42,556 bases of DNA from positions 1-42,556 of the forward strand of contig CAZTKJ010000028.1 of NCBI GenBank assembly GCA_964614185.1. Reading direction: 5' to 3'. Origin of the DNA: Suilimivivens sp964614185. Lineage in GTDB: Bacteria > Bacillota > Clostridia > Lachnospirales > Lachnospiraceae. The notes below the pieces were generated by a model. It was not told where the DNA came from. It was given only the letters and a program-made list of their open reading frames with translations, and did not search any database. Both the position numbers and the translations under genes were made by a program. Of this stretch, positions 41,157-42,556 are shown in pieces (the first letter of the stretch is position 1; each line of letters opens with the position of its first letter).

Positions 41157-42325
41157 GAAATCTTTCCGTGAGAAAAACAATTCTCTTATATATGGCAGTT
41201 GCCTTAATTTGCAGTTTTCTTCTTTCGGCATTCATAGTCAAAATTGCGTCGCGGACACAAATGAGTGTCTGGTGGAATTATGTAGACGAGGAAGCATATT
41301 TTAAAGCAGTAGAAAGTAATGGGCCTTATCATGTAACGGATATTCCAAGACCAGATGCTTATGAGATGACGCAGTCAGATCATTTTGTGTCGGAGATTTG
41401 CGATTTTTTACAGACTTATACCATATTGATTCTGTCTATGGCGGGAAGCTGTGGGGCAGTTTTTCTTTTTTACCGGAATAAGCTGAAAAATCCGATTGAG
41501 GAGCTGGCTTTAGCATCAAAAAAGATTGCCGGTAATAATCTGGATTTTAACATTACCTATGAAAATAAGGACGAAATGGGCGTGCTTTGTATGGAGTTTG
41601 AGCGAATGCGGGAGCAGCTTGCCCGAAATAACCGGATATTGTGGAAAAACATTGAAGAGGAAAAGATGCTGCGTGCAGCTATTGCACACGATATACGCTC
41701 CCCCTTGTCTGTTTTGAAAGGATATCAGGAAATGTTGATGGAGTACCTGCCAGGTGAAAATATAGATATGGAACAGGCAATGGAAATGTTGTCAGAAAGC
41801 AGACATCAGATTGAGCGTATGGACACTTTTGTAGAAACAATGCGAAAAATGAGCAGTTTAGAAAGTCGAGAGCTGGCTGCGGGGGAGATTTCTGCCGGAC
41901 AATTAGAGGCCGATATCCAGGCAGAACTTGCCATTTTGGAAAAAGAGTATGGAAAACAATGTATTTTACAGGTGCCGGCATCAAATGAAATATTTTGTGG
42001 AGATAAGGAAATCGTTTTGGAGGTAATGGAAAATCTGTTGTCAAATGCCCTTCGTTACGGAAAGCATCAAGTTGAAATTATGGTAAGGGTAGGATATTCT
42101 GAATTAAGCATTTACGTCAGGGATGATGGGGAGGGTTTTAAAGAAGATGCGGAAAAAATCACGGAAGCGTTCTATGGGCAGAATGTGAAAGACAGCCTGA
42201 AACATGCAGGAATCGGAATGTATATTAGCAGGATGTACTGTGAAAAGCATGGGGGAAAATTAGTTTTGGAAAATGATGAACAGGGTGGGGCTGTAGTAAC
42301 AGCAATATTCCGTCGGATTGCGTAA
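41144..42325 (+). CDS. Sensor histidine kinase
   Basis: 393 residues from the ATG at 41144 (MDKIRNLSVRKTILLY); a start at 41126 is also in frame. Two membrane segments (12-34, 92-111) enclose a ~57-residue extracellular loop; then HAMP (112-165), HisKA with His182 in AIAHDIRSPLSVLKGY, N box ENLLSNALRYG (296-306), G1 DDGEGF (327-332) and G2 AGIGMYIS. It phosphorylates the regulator encoded just upstream. The small outer loop suggests sensing through the membrane or a transporter, as with antimicrobial-peptide kinases of Firmicutes; that is inference. Confidence 0.93.
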   Translation: MDKIRNLSVRKTILLYMAVALICSFLLSAFIVKIASRTQMSVWWNYVDEEAYFKAVESNGPYHVTDIPRPDAYEMTQSDHFVSEICDFLQTYTILILSMAGSCGAVFLFYRNKLKNPIEELALASKKIAGNNLDFNITYENKDEMGVLCMEFERMREQLARNNRILWKNIEEEKMLRAAIAHDIRSPLSVLKGYQEMLMEYLPGENIDMEQAMEMLSESRHQIERMDTFVETMRKMSSLESRELAAGEISAGQLEADIQAELAILEKEYGKQCILQVPASNEIFCGDKEIVLEVMENLLSNALRYGKHQVEIMVRVGYSELSIYVRDDGEGFKEDAEKITEAFYGQNVKDSLKHAGIGMYISRMYCEKHGGKLVLENDEQGGAVVTAIFRRIA

Positions 42326-42404
42326 GTGATCCGGCGTTTGTTGTCTTTTTGTTGTGATTCCTTTTTTAAAATAAAACCATTAAGAAGAAGGAGAAGGTGG
42401 AATT

Positions 42405-42556
42405 ATGTGGTCAATTTTGAAAAGGGAGGTAAGGAATTACATCAAAAATCCTTTGTTTTGGATTGGGATCGTAGTTGTTGTTTTTATGATATTCCCAAAT
42501 TTAAGTCCCTATCTGAATATCCATTATCTTGCAGAAGGGGAGGAAATTGTGAATGA
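42405..42556 (+). CDS. ABC-2 type permease, start only (3' end outside the window)
   Basis: A frame opens at the ATG at 42405 with AAGGAG about 12 bases upstream and stays open to the end. It reads MWSILKREVRNYIKNPLFWI and continues into a hydrophobic segment (VVVVFMIFPNLSPYLNI), which is the usual N-terminus of an ABC-2 permease: a short basic helix and then membrane segment 1. Another open frame over this stretch (from 42326) is rich in Arg and Cys and is a shadow. It is 79 bases after the kinase gene, fitting a regulated exporter. Confidence 0.75.
   Translation, partial: MWSILKREVRNYIKNPLFWIGIVVVVFMIFPNLSPYLNIHYLAEGEEIVN

Noticed and set aside
42326..42556. Open frame to the end of the window following the kinase
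   Set aside because: Arg-run and Cys-rich product; the alternative frame from 42405 has a good RBS and a clear permease N-terminus.

Overview
The window reads as a chromosomal contig of a low-GC Gram-positive anaerobe, most likely a member of the Lachnospiraceae (Clostridia); the genus cannot be fixed from the sequence. Signs are strong AAGGAGG-type ribosome binding sites, a T-box in front of aspS, the butyrate pair ptb-buk, a long-form RsmH, PdaB-like, AzlCD and TrkAH proteins, and a very large Cna-B-repeat surface protein with a Gram-positive sorting signal. It holds about 36 credible protein genes. I found no rRNA, tRNA, CRISPR array, insertion sequence or phage gene. One run of 100 Ns (14087-14186) lies inside the repeats of the giant surface protein and breaks its frame artificially.

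Layout. 1-2280: end of a polysaccharide deacetylase, then a minus-strand block with a Phd/YefM-type antitoxin without toxin, an ANT(6)-like nucleotidyltransferase and a small unknown gene. 2280-2936: gene-free, with two hairpin terminators and a palindromic repeat element. 2937-6370: an ABC-2 exporter (ATPase plus two permeases) and an alpha/beta hydrolase. 6384-7411: azlCD on the minus strand. 7539-9671: tag and a membrane HD-GYP protein with a CBM2-like outer domain. 9938-16730: the giant surface adhesin. 16910-20585: a DUF3160-type lipoprotein translationally coupled to a CapA-like membrane protein. 20595-21211: two small unknown minus-strand genes.

21290-24222 is the most unusual part: a small HTH protein, an EVE-like plus PD-(D/E)XK-like nuclease, and an AlbA_2/Schlafen-type ATPase carrying an in-frame run of 13/14-nt A-rich repeats. 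They follow a strong promoter with inverted repeats and sit between ordinary chromosomal genes. I propose this as a candidate defence or modified-DNA-sensing locus whose last gene may be phase variable.

24281-28356: rsmH, a dCMP deaminase-like enzyme, a CmpB-like membrane protein, a Nudix hydrolase, a free-standing FakA-C-terminus-like protein and a DedA protein, with two structured palindromic intergenic elements. 28488-33895: a T-box-controlled aspS, then trkA-trkH for potassium uptake and a PsiE-like protein. The T-box specifier reads AAC (Asn), suggesting an AspRS that also serves Asn-tRNA formation. 33953-35958: ptb-buk on the minus strand, the last steps of butyrate formation with ATP gain. 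36155-40231: a LysM exported protein, two coupled unknown membrane proteins and a cytoplasmic GH13 glucosidase. 40482-42556: an OmpR-type two-component system followed by the start of an ABC-2 permease, the usual layout of a stress or antimicrobial-peptide exporter.
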